Assembly: GCF_014287895.1 (NCBI RefSeq)
Contig: NZ_JACOPP010000011.1
Coordinates: 45,066 to 109,065 of the forward strand
From: Lawsonibacter hominis
GTDB lineage: Bacteria; Bacillota; Clostridia; Oscillospirales; Oscillospiraceae
Reading direction: 5' to 3'
Length of the DNA stretch: 64,000 nt
Made by a program: the position numbers and the translations under genes. The notes beneath the pieces were generated by a model. It was not told the origin of the DNA. It worked only from the letters and a program-made list of their open reading frames with translations, and did no database searches. Shown one piece after another: positions 51,488 to 58,108 of this stretch. Every line of letters begins with the position of its first letter. Positions within the stretch are counted from its first letter, which is position 1.

Positions 51488-52021
51488 TTATGCGCCCTCT
51501 AATACCAGCTGCGCGGTCTGAATCAGCTTGGCGCCGCTGTCCATGCTCTTTTTCTGGAGGAACCGGTGGGCCTGGGCCTCGGTCATGCCGTGGCGGTCCA
51601 TCAGCACCTGCTTGGCCTGGACGATGACGGCCTGCTCCTCCTCGCTGCGGCGGGGCCTCACGTAGCGCTCCAGACGGTGCCCTACCTGCAGGAGCATCCG
51701 CACCGAGGCGATCAGATCGCCCTTGGCCACCGGGGAGGCCAGTTTGAAGATATCGTCGTTCTGACACAGGTCCAGCAGGCTCTGAACCGCGACCACCAGC
51801 ATGGCGCAGGTGGGCGGCAGATCCTCAAACAGCCCCTCCGCCGATTCGTCGGCAAATTTGTAGCCGCAGACCACCGTGCTGACATGCAGCTTGCTGACGG
51901 CCCGCTTGACCTGATCGCCGGACCGGCAGACGATGCAGGAGGCGGTCCCGGTATTCTCCAGGATCTCCTTGATCCGCCAGCAGCTTTTATCGCTTTCGAA
52001 GGCGACAATCACCTTCTCCAT
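51488..52021 (-). CDS. ANTAR-domain response regulator (AmiR/NasT-like)
   Basis: 177 aa. N-terminal pseudo-receiver (VIVAFESDKSCWRIKEILEN) and C-terminal ANTAR helices (QAVIVQAKQVLMDRHGMTEA, QAHRFLQKKSMDSGAKLIQT). ANTAR proteins bind leader RNA and prevent termination. The gene is 42 bp downstream of glnA, whose leader has a terminator, so nitrogen-dependent antitermination of glnA is a reasonable inference. The receiver seems to lack a clear phospho-acceptor Asp pocket. Confidence 0.9.
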   Translation of the reverse strand: MEKVIVAFESDKSCWRIKEILENTGTASCIVCRSGDQVKRAVSKLHVSTVVCGYKFADESAEGLFEDLPPTCAMLVVAVQSLLDLCQNDDIFKLASPVAKGDLIASVRMLLQVGHRLERYVRPRRSEEEQAVIVQAKQVLMDRHGMTEAQAHRFLQKKSMDSGAKLIQTAQLVLEGA

Positions 52022-52063
52022 TCTTCTACCACTCCTTTTCTTAAGGAGTATCTAAGGGCGGTA

Positions 52064-53395
52064 TCAGTAGTTGATGATATACTTTTCCCGCTCCCAGGAA
52101 GAGACGCGGGTACGGTACTCGTCCCACTCCTTCCTCTTACCCTCAATATAATTCTCGGCCACATGCGCGCCCAGCGCGTCCAGAATGAGCGAATCCTCCT
52201 GCATGGCCTTGACCGCTTCCTCCAGCGAGCCGGGCAGGCTGTCGATGCCGCGCGCGTCACGGGCGGCCTGATCCATGGCAAAGATGTTCTCGGTGATCTC
52301 CGCGGGCGGGACCAGGCCCTTCTCGATGCCGTCCAGGCCGGCGGCCAGACAGACGGCCAGCTCCAGATAGGGGTTGCAGCAGGGGTCGGGGCTGCGCAGC
52401 TCCACGCGGGTGGACTGGCCGCGGGAAGCGGGGATGCGGATCAGCGCGGAGCGGTTGGAGGCCGACCAGGCCAGATAGCAGGGAGCCTCATAGCCGGGCA
52501 CCAAACGTTTGTAGGAGTTGACCAGCGGATTGGTGATGGCGGCGAAGCCCTTCACATGGGCCAGCAGGCCGGCGATAAAGGAGTAGGCCTCCCTGGACAG
52601 GCCCTTTTCCCCATTCGGGTCATAGAACGCGTTCTTGCCGTTCCGGAACAGAGACATATTGGTATGCATGCCGGAGCCGTTGATGCCGAAGATGGGCTTG
52701 GGCATAAACGTGGCGTGCAGGCCGTTCTTCTGCGCCAGCGTCTTGACCGCCAGCTTGAAGGTCATGATCTTGTCGGCGCACTCCAGCGCAGGGGCGTACT
52801 TGAAGTCGATCTCGTGCTGGCCCTCGGCCACCTCATGGTGGCTGGCCTCGATCTCATATCCCATCTGCTCCAGGGCCAGGCAGATCTCGCGGCGGGTGCC
52901 CTCGCCATGGTCCAGCGGGCCCAGGTCAAAATAGCCGGCCTCGTCGTTGGTCTTGGTGGTGGGCTTGCCCTCGTCGTCGGTCTGGAACAGGAAGAACTCG
53001 GCCTCGGGCCCAACGTTGAAGGTGTCGTAGCCCATCTTCCTGGCCTTGTCCAGCACACGCTTGAGCACGCCGCGGGGGTCGCCCACGAAGGGGGTGCCGT
53101 CGGGATTGTACACGTCGCAGATCAGGCGGGCCACCTTGCCGTGCTGGGGCCGCCAGGGGAAGACCACGAAGGAGTCCAGATCGGGATACAGGTATTGGTC
53201 GGACTCGTCGATCCGCACAAAGCCCTCGATGGAAGAACCGTCGAACATGATCTGGTTATTGACCGCCTTCTCGATCTGGGAAGCGGTGATGGCCACATTC
53301 TTGAGCTGGCCGAAGATGTCGGTGAACTGAAGACGGACAAATTCAATATCCTCTTCTTTTACCATGCGAATGATGTCTTCCTTGGTGTACGCCAT
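52064..53395 (-). CDS. glnA: Glutamine synthetase, type I
   Basis: 443 aa, GSI-alpha length. Motifs: MFDGSSIEGFVRIDESD, PFVGDPRGVL, EAEFFLFQTDDEG, NGSGMHTNMSLF, NRSALIRIPASRGQSTRVEL. Forms glutamine from glutamate, ammonia and ATP. A perfect promoter and a leader terminator lie upstream; the ANTAR gene follows. Confidence 0.98.
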   Translation of the reverse strand: MAYTKEDIIRMVKEEDIEFVRLQFTDIFGQLKNVAITASQIEKAVNNQIMFDGSSIEGFVRIDESDQYLYPDLDSFVVFPWRPQHGKVARLICDVYNPDGTPFVGDPRGVLKRVLDKARKMGYDTFNVGPEAEFFLFQTDDEGKPTTKTNDEAGYFDLGPLDHGEGTRREICLALEQMGYEIEASHHEVAEGQHEIDFKYAPALECADKIMTFKLAVKTLAQKNGLHATFMPKPIFGINGSGMHTNMSLFRNGKNAFYDPNGEKGLSREAYSFIAGLLAHVKGFAAITNPLVNSYKRLVPGYEAPCYLAWSASNRSALIRIPASRGQSTRVELRSPDPCCNPYLELAVCLAAGLDGIEKGLVPPAEITENIFAMDQAARDARGIDSLPGSLEEAVKAMQEDSLILDALGAHVAENYIEGKRKEWDEYRTRVSSWEREKYIINY

Positions 53396-53466
53396 TGCGG
53401 GTATCCCCTTTCATCCTTGAAATTACAGGTTTGATGCGGCGTTTTTGCAGATACGGCGGTATCTGT

Positions 53467-53505
53467 AAAAAGAAGGCGCTCCGCCCTGTGGGTCGGAACG
53501 CCTTC
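53467..53505 (-). terminator. Leader terminator (attenuator) upstream of glnA
   Basis: On the minus strand GAAGGCGTTCCG pairs with CGGAGCGCCTTC across a 10-base loop, followed by TTTTT. It begins about 13 bases after the predicted transcription start and 70 bp before the glnA start. A second stem CAGATAC/GTATCTG follows at 53,448-53,465. Together they form a classic transcription-attenuation leader. Confidence 0.8.
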
Positions 53506-53524
53506 GTTCGCAACTGATGGTTTG

Positions 53525-53553
53525 AGTATACGACCTCCGGCGTGTTCTGTCAA
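53525..53553 (-). promoter_or_regulatory. glnA promoter
   Basis: Minus strand TTGACA (53553-53548), 17-bp spacer, TATACT (53530-53525). Predicted start near 53,518, giving a leader of about 120 nt that opens with the terminator hairpin. Confidence 0.8.
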
Positions 53554-53733
53554 GGCATTTGTGAAGGATTTCGCATCTTTGTTGCAAATATCAGGGACAG
53601 ACGCCACAACCGCCCATCCTTTATGCAACTTTTGCACAAGCCGACTGCAAACGCAGGAGTTTGGTCATCTGCACGCTTCCATGGCGGAGCGCACATGCAC
53701 GCCGCCCCTGCGTCAAGGCCCGATTCACGCGCC

Positions 53734-53795
53734 GCGCGCTGCGGCTTCCGCCAGACGTCGATGGGATATTTCCCGGTAAAGCAGCCGCCGCAGAA
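53734..53795. repeat. Duplicated 3' end of purF (downstream copy)
   Basis: 62 bp matching 53,914-53,975 with two mismatches, exactly 180 bp apart. The second copy is the true end of purF, from the stop codon through about 15 codons, so this one is a stray duplicate of coding sequence just downstream. Between them lie three short hairpins: CCCGCACAATG (53,800-53,826), GGCGGAA-TTCCGCC and GTTTTGCC-GGCAAAAC. Confidence 0.85.
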
Positions 53796-53913
53796 CTTTC
53801 CCGCACAATGTTTCTCATTGTGCGGGGCCCCTTTGAACTTACCTGCTCGGCGGAAGTAAATTCCGCCTGCGCCAAGGTTTTGCCTTCGGCAAAACGCTTG
53901 TACGCCCCGTTCG
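53796..53913. other. Hairpin-rich spacer downstream of purF
   Basis: Holds CCCGCACAATG/CATTGTGCGGG, GGCGGAA/TTCCGCC and GTTTTGCC/GGCAAAAC stems in 118 bp and no gene. One of these probably ends purF transcription, although no good U-tract is visible on the minus strand. The 53,556-53,733 stretch toward glnA contains nothing recognisable. Confidence 0.5.
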
Positions 53914-53930
53914 GCGCGCTGCGGCTTCCG

Positions 53931-55295
53931 CTAGACGTCGATGGGATATTTCCCGGTAAAGCAGCCGTCGCAGAAGCCGCAGGCGGCGTCGGGGGCGATC
54001 TGGTGCAGGGCGTCCAGGCTCAGGAAGCCCAGGCTGTCCGCGCCGATCATCGCCCGGATCTCCTCCGGGGAATAGTTGCATGCGATCAGTTTTTCCTTGT
54101 CCGGGATATCGGTGCCAAAATAGCAGGGCGCGATGAAAGGAGGCGCGGAGGAGCGCATGTGGACCTCTTTTGCCCCCGCCTCCCGCAGCAGATTGACGAT
54201 CTGGCGGGAGGTGGTGCCCCGGACGATGGAATCGTCCACCATCACGACCCGTCTGCCCTCCACGCAGCTCTTCAGGGGCCCCAGCTTGATGCGCACCGCC
54301 TGCTCCCGGCTCTGCTGGCCGGGGGTGATAAAGGTGCGGCCGATGTAACGGTTTTTTACCAGGCCTACCCCGTAGGGAATACCGGACTCCTCGGCGTAGC
54401 CCATGGCGGCGTCCAAACCGGAATCCGGTACGCCGATGACCACGTCGGCCTCCACCGGGTGCTCCTTCGCCAGAAAGCGCCCCGCCAGGCGGCGGGCATC
54501 ATGCACGGACTGACCGCAGAGGACCGAATCCGGCCGGGCGAAGTAGATATATTCAAATATGCACATGTGGCTGCTGGCGCCCTTGCAGTTGTCCCGGAGG
54601 GACCGCACCTCGCCCTCTTCCACCACGACGATCTCACCCGGGTCCAGCTCCCGCTCAAATTTCGCCCCCACGGCGCCCAGGGCGCAGGATTCGGAGGCAA
54701 ACACGACGGCATCGCCCCGGCGGCCCATGCACAGCGGCCGGAAGCCCCAGGGGTCCCGGGCGGCAATGAGCTTGCGGGCGGACATGACGATGAGCGAGAA
54801 CGCCCCATGCAGATGGCGGGTGGCCCGGGCCACCGCCTCTTCCGCAGAGGGGCAATGAAGCCGCTCCTGCGCGATGGCATAGGCGATGATCTCCGAATCG
54901 GTCGTGGTCTGGAAGATGCCGCCCCGGTACTCGAAGTCCGTGCGCAGCTTGGGCGTGTTCACCAGGTTGCCGTTGTGGGCCAGGGCCAGGGTGCCCTTGA
55001 CATATTTCAGCGTCAGAGGCTGGGCGTTCTCCCGGCGCACGCCGCCGGTGGTGGCGTAACGAACGTGGCCCACCGCCATCGTACCGCCCAGCTCGTCCAG
55101 GATCGAACTGCTGAACACGTCCCCCACCAGCCCCAGATCCTTGTGGAACGAGAGCTCCCGGTCGTTGATGGCTGCAATGCCGCAGGCCTCCTGCCCCCGG
55201 TGCTGCAGCGCGTACAGACCGTAATAGGCGGTGCGGGCGCAGTCCCCCGCCGGGTCGTAGACGCCGAAAACGCCGCACTCCTCGTGGATTGACAT
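53931..55295 (-). CDS. purF: Amidophosphoribosyltransferase
   Basis: 454 aa from ATG 55295 after GGGGGAGAG. Ntn-hydrolase domain with nucleophile Cys exposed after a short propeptide (SIHEECGVFGVYDPAG), class II amidotransferase motifs (LQHRGQEACGIAAIN), and the PRTase domain with VVMVDDSIVRGTTSRQIV. First step of purine synthesis. It stands alone here, not in a pur operon. The stop codon lies in a direct repeat. Confidence 0.97.
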   Translation of the reverse strand: MSIHEECGVFGVYDPAGDCARTAYYGLYALQHRGQEACGIAAINDRELSFHKDLGLVGDVFSSSILDELGGTMAVGHVRYATTGGVRRENAQPLTLKYVKGTLALAHNGNLVNTPKLRTDFEYRGGIFQTTTDSEIIAYAIAQERLHCPSAEEAVARATRHLHGAFSLIVMSARKLIAARDPWGFRPLCMGRRGDAVVFASESCALGAVGAKFERELDPGEIVVVEEGEVRSLRDNCKGASSHMCIFEYIYFARPDSVLCGQSVHDARRLAGRFLAKEHPVEADVVIGVPDSGLDAAMGYAEESGIPYGVGLVKNRYIGRTFITPGQQSREQAVRIKLGPLKSCVEGRRVVMVDDSIVRGTTSRQIVNLLREAGAKEVHMRSSAPPFIAPCYFGTDIPDKEKLIACNYSPEEIRAMIGADSLGFLSLDALHQIAPDAACGFCDGCFTGKYPIDV

Positions 55296-55330
55296 GGGCT
55301 CTCCCCCAATTCGCTTTTCAGGATGGTAAA

Positions 55331-55359
55331 ATCCTATCACAGCCCCGCGTTCATTACAA
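55331..55359 (-). promoter_or_regulatory. purF promoter
   Basis: Minus strand TTGTAA (55359-55354), 17-bp spacer ending in TGTGA, TAGGAT (55336-55331), with an extended TG near the -10. Start falls about 40 bp before the purF ATG. No guanine riboswitch is visible. Confidence 0.55.
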
Positions 55360-55461
55360 TCGTGACTTTTGTGCGATTTTTCGGCAGAGGGCCCAAAAAA
55401 TTCCGTTTATGTCCACAAGGAAACAAAGCCCCGGCGGCGCATATACTAAGACGGAACAAGG

Positions 55462-55497
55462 GCGTTCCCTTTCTGGAACAGGAAGGGACGCTTTTTT
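55462..55497 (+). terminator. Leader terminator before the asnB remnant
   Basis: GCGTTCCCTT/AAGGGACGC stem followed by TTTTTT, 20 bp before the AGGAGGG ribosome site of the decayed asnB. It was probably an attenuator of the once-intact gene. No T-box consensus (AGGGTGGNACCGCG) is present. Confidence 0.65.
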
Positions 55498-55519
55498 GCG
55501 TTTTAGGAGGGATGCTTTT

Positions 55520-56069
55520 ATGTGCGGGATCGCGGAATAGATCGATTCCGGCGGGGCTGTGAGACGCGTACGCAGGCGTACCAGGCCATGCAGGCCGCCC
55601 TGCAGCGGCGGGGACCGGACCAGGAGGGGCTTTATCGGACGCCTCAGGCGGCGTTGGTGCACACCCGCCTGTGCGTCATGGACCCGGCGGGCGGAGCGCA
55701 GCCCATGCTGCTGCGCGCGGGGAGGAGGAGCTGGCGCTGGTGTACAACGGGGAGCTCTACAACACTCCGGAGCGGCGCACGGCCATGGAGGGCTGGCTTA
55801 CGGAAGAGGTGCTCCGGCGGAACAAGAGCCCCTACCCCAAGACCCATCACCCCGCCTACCTGCAGGCGGTCTCCCGCCGCCTGCAGGAGCTGCTGGACAT
55901 CCCCGGCGCTCCCCTGTTCCAGCTCGTGGACCGCGCCGCCCTGATGGAACTGCTCCAGGCGCGCACCGAGACGCCCTGGTACGGCCAGCTGATGACCGTG
56001 CCCCAGACCATCGCCTACTTTCTGCAGGTCAACCACTGGCTGGAGCGTTACCGCATCCGTCTGGGATAG
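55520..56069 (+). pseudogene. asnB: Asparagine synthase (glutamine-hydrolysing) remnant
   Basis: Starts MCGIAE then a stop, where an intact enzyme has MCGIAGW; the Trp codon has become TAG. Glutaminase sequence continues in shifted frames (MQAALQRRGPDQEGLYRTPQ; LVHTRLCVMDPAGGAQPML; LALVYNGELYNTPE), then jumps to the C-terminal tail (LRRNKSPYPKTHHPAYLQAV, VPQTIAYFLQVNHWLERYRI). About 430 codons of the synthetase domain are missing, plus at least one frameshift. Confidence 0.88.
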
Positions 56070-56172
56070 CGTGCGTCCCGCCCGGGAAGGCGGATGCTCC
56101 CTGCCCCGGTTGATTTTCCACGCAGATCAGGCTATACTGATCTTCAGCTGTCCCAGGGATGGAGGAATACGC

Positions 56173-57345
56173 ATGGAGTGCAGGGTTTTTGTGGCCGCCT
56201 GTCCGGATTATGCGCAGGCGGAGGAAAAAACAGCGGAATTGATTGAACGGATGGGCGGGATGGGGCGCTTCGCCCGCCCGGGGGAAACCCTGCTGCTGAA
56301 GGCCAATCTTCTGGCGGCGGCGGGGCCGGAGCGGGCGGTGAGCACCCACCCGGCCGTGGTGGGCGCGGCGGCGAAGCTGGTGGCCGGGCAGGGAGCAAGG
56401 GCGGTCATCGGCGACAGTCCCGGCGGGCCCTATCTGGAGTCCGGGCTGCGCCACCTCTATGAAAAGACCGGTATGAGGGCCGCCGCAGAGGCCTCCGGCG
56501 CGGCGCTCAACTACGACGTGTCCACCCGCCAGGTCTCCCTGCCCGAAGGAAAGGTGCTGCACAGTGCTCAGGTTATCGCACCGGCGGTGGAGAGCGACGG
56601 CATCCTCAACTTATGCAAGCTAAAGACCCATCTGTTTATGAGCATGACCGGCGCGGTGAAAAACCACTTCGGGCTGATCCCAGGCGTAACCAAAGTGGGG
56701 TTCCACGCCAGCCACCAGGATAAGGGGCAGTTTGCCGACATGCTGCTGGATCTGGCGCTCTGGGCCGCGCCCCGGCTGAACCTCATGGACGCGGTGCTGG
56801 CCATGGAGGGCGAGGGGCCGGGAGCCTCCGGCACGCCCCGCCCCGTGGGGCTGCTCCTGGCGTCGGAAAACCCGCTGGCGCTGGACATCGTGGCCGGAGA
56901 AATCATCGGCCTGCCCCGGCTCGGCAACCCGGTGCTGCTGGCCGCCCAGCGACGGGGCCTGCCCAGCCGCATCGAAGAGGTGGATCTGGTAGGGGCCGGG
57001 ATCGATGCGCTGCGCATCCCGGACTACCGCTTCCCAGCCCATGTGCGCACCAATATCATGGAGTTTCTGGGACCGCTTACCGGCCCCGCGGCCCGGCTGG
57101 CCAAGTCCTGGATGGCTCAGACCCCTCAAATCAGGCCCGAGCGCTGTGTGGGCTGCGGCATCTGCAAAAACGCCTGCCCCGCCGGGGCGATCACCCTGGA
57201 AGCGCACCGAGCCCGCATCGATTCCCGTAACTGTATCCACTGCTACTGCTGCCATGAGCTGTGTCCCCAAAAAGCCGTGGCGCTGAAGCAGGGCGCGTTG
57301 AGCCGCCTGTTCCAATCCCAATCCGTACACCGGCGGAGGCATTGA
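56173..57345 (+). CDS. DUF362 / 4Fe-4S ferredoxin protein
   Basis: 390 aa from ATG 56173 after GGAGGAA. DUF362 domain over most of the length (LLKANLLAAAGPERAVSTHP, GILNLCKLKTHLFMSMTGAV, KNHFGLIPGVTKVGFHASHQ) and two C-terminal 4Fe-4S motifs (CVGCGICKNACPAGAI, CIHCYCCHELCPQKAV). Probably an electron-transfer or iron-sulfur-handling protein; substrate unknown. Confidence 0.92.
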   Translation: MECRVFVAACPDYAQAEEKTAELIERMGGMGRFARPGETLLLKANLLAAAGPERAVSTHPAVVGAAAKLVAGQGARAVIGDSPGGPYLESGLRHLYEKTGMRAAAEASGAALNYDVSTRQVSLPEGKVLHSAQVIAPAVESDGILNLCKLKTHLFMSMTGAVKNHFGLIPGVTKVGFHASHQDKGQFADMLLDLALWAAPRLNLMDAVLAMEGEGPGASGTPRPVGLLLASENPLALDIVAGEIIGLPRLGNPVLLAAQRRGLPSRIEEVDLVGAGIDALRIPDYRFPAHVRTNIMEFLGPLTGPAARLAKSWMAQTPQIRPERCVGCGICKNACPAGAITLEAHRARIDSRNCIHCYCCHELCPQKAVALKQGALSRLFQSQSVHRRRH

Positions 57346-57454
57346 GCGGCCCAACCGGATAAGCTCCCATCATGGATCCAAAATTTTTGTATGAAGCCGC
57401 CCTCAGCGGGTGATACTAAGGTCGGTATCTCAATTTGAGGAGGAAGTTCATACC

Positions 57455-57667
57455 ATGATTATCGACAAGATCGCCCTCGTCCTGGCTATCATCGGCGGCC
57501 TCAACTGGGGCAGCATCGGCATTTTCGGATTTGACTTCGTGGCCTTCGCCTTCGGCGGACAGACCAGCGCCTTCAGCCGCGTCATCTATACTCTGGTGGG
57601 TCTGGCCGCGATCTGGTGCATCTCCCTGCTCTTCCGGGATCGGGACGCCGTGGACGAGACAACCTGA
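57455..57667 (+). CDS. DUF378 membrane protein
   Basis: 70 aa from ATG 57455 after GAGGAGG. Two membrane spans (IALVLAIIGGLNWGSIGIFG; FSRVIYTLVGLAAIWCISLL), with the GGLNWG motif of DUF378. Small conserved membrane protein of unknown function. Confidence 0.92.
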   Translation: MIIDKIALVLAIIGGLNWGSIGIFGFDFVAFAFGGQTSAFSRVIYTLVGLAAIWCISLLFRDRDAVDETT

Positions 57668-57686
57668 CCCTCTTTCCCCCTTTCAG

Positions 57687-57726
57687 GCCCCCGCCGTATC
57701 CAGTACGGCGGGGGCTTGACTTTTTT
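57687..57726 (+). terminator. Terminator of DUF378 gene
   Basis: GCCCCCGCCGTA/TACGGCGGGGGC stem followed by TTGACTTTTTT. The U-tract overlaps the -35 box of the csoR promoter, so the two units are packed end to end. Confidence 0.85.
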
Positions 57727-57760
57727 CAGTTTACCGCATATACTACACCCCAGGGGGGTG
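57716..57760 (+). promoter_or_regulatory. csoR promoter with CsoR-type operator
   Basis: TTGACT (57716-57721), 17-bp spacer, TATACT (57739-57744), directly followed by the dyad CACCCCAGGGGGGTG (57746-57760). G-tract/C-tract dyads of this kind are the operators of CsoR repressors; placed at the start site it would give copper-relieved autoregulation. Confidence 0.75.
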
Positions 57761-57769
57761 ATCCTCGTT

Positions 57770-58033
57770 ATGATGGCAGACGAACAAAAAATCCTCCGTC
57801 TGATGAAGACGGCCCGCGGACAAATGGACGGTATCATCCGGATGGTGGAGGAAAACCGCTACTGTATCGATATTTCCCAGCAGGTCATGGCCACCGAGGC
57901 CATTTTGAACCGGGTCAACCGTGAGATCCTGGCCGCCCATCTGAAGCACTGCGTCCAGGAGGCCGCCAGCGCGACCGAGCGGGGGGAAAAAATCGACGAA
58001 TTTGTCAAGGCTTTGGAGCGAATCCTAACGTAA
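57770..58033 (+). CDS. csoR: Copper-sensing repressor CsoR
   Basis: 87 aa from ATG 57770 (or the adjacent ATG). All-helical DUF156 protein with copper ligands Cys32 (RYCIDIS), His57 and Cys61 (AAHLKHC). Releases DNA on binding Cu(I). Followed by copA 75 bp downstream. Confidence 0.92.
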   Translation: MMADEQKILRLMKTARGQMDGIIRMVEENRYCIDISQQVMATEAILNRVNREILAAHLKHCVQEAASATERGEKIDEFVKALERILT

Positions 58034-58108
58034 TGGCCGCCGGAGACGCCGAAGGACGGCCGTCCGGCGGACCGGGGTGACATCTCTTTGCATTGGAAAG
58101 TCTGGTGA

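Noticed and set aside
53500..53524. Standard ANTAR dual-hexaloop target in the glnA leader
   Set aside because: Only a weak four-pair stem with a GAAGGC loop can be drawn and there is no room for a first hairpin after the predicted start.
55425..55450. Sigma-K-like box CATATACTA upstream of the asnB remnant
   Set aside because: The -10 matches but the -35 AC is at the wrong distance, and the downstream gene is dead.
55420..55497. T-box leader of asnB
   Set aside because: Terminator present but the T-box sequence and specifier-loop features are not recognisable.
57385..57425. Forespore-type promoter (GTATG, then GATACTA) before DUF378
   Set aside because: Spacing and hexamers fit only loosely and sigma-G/F sites are degenerate; not reported as a feature.
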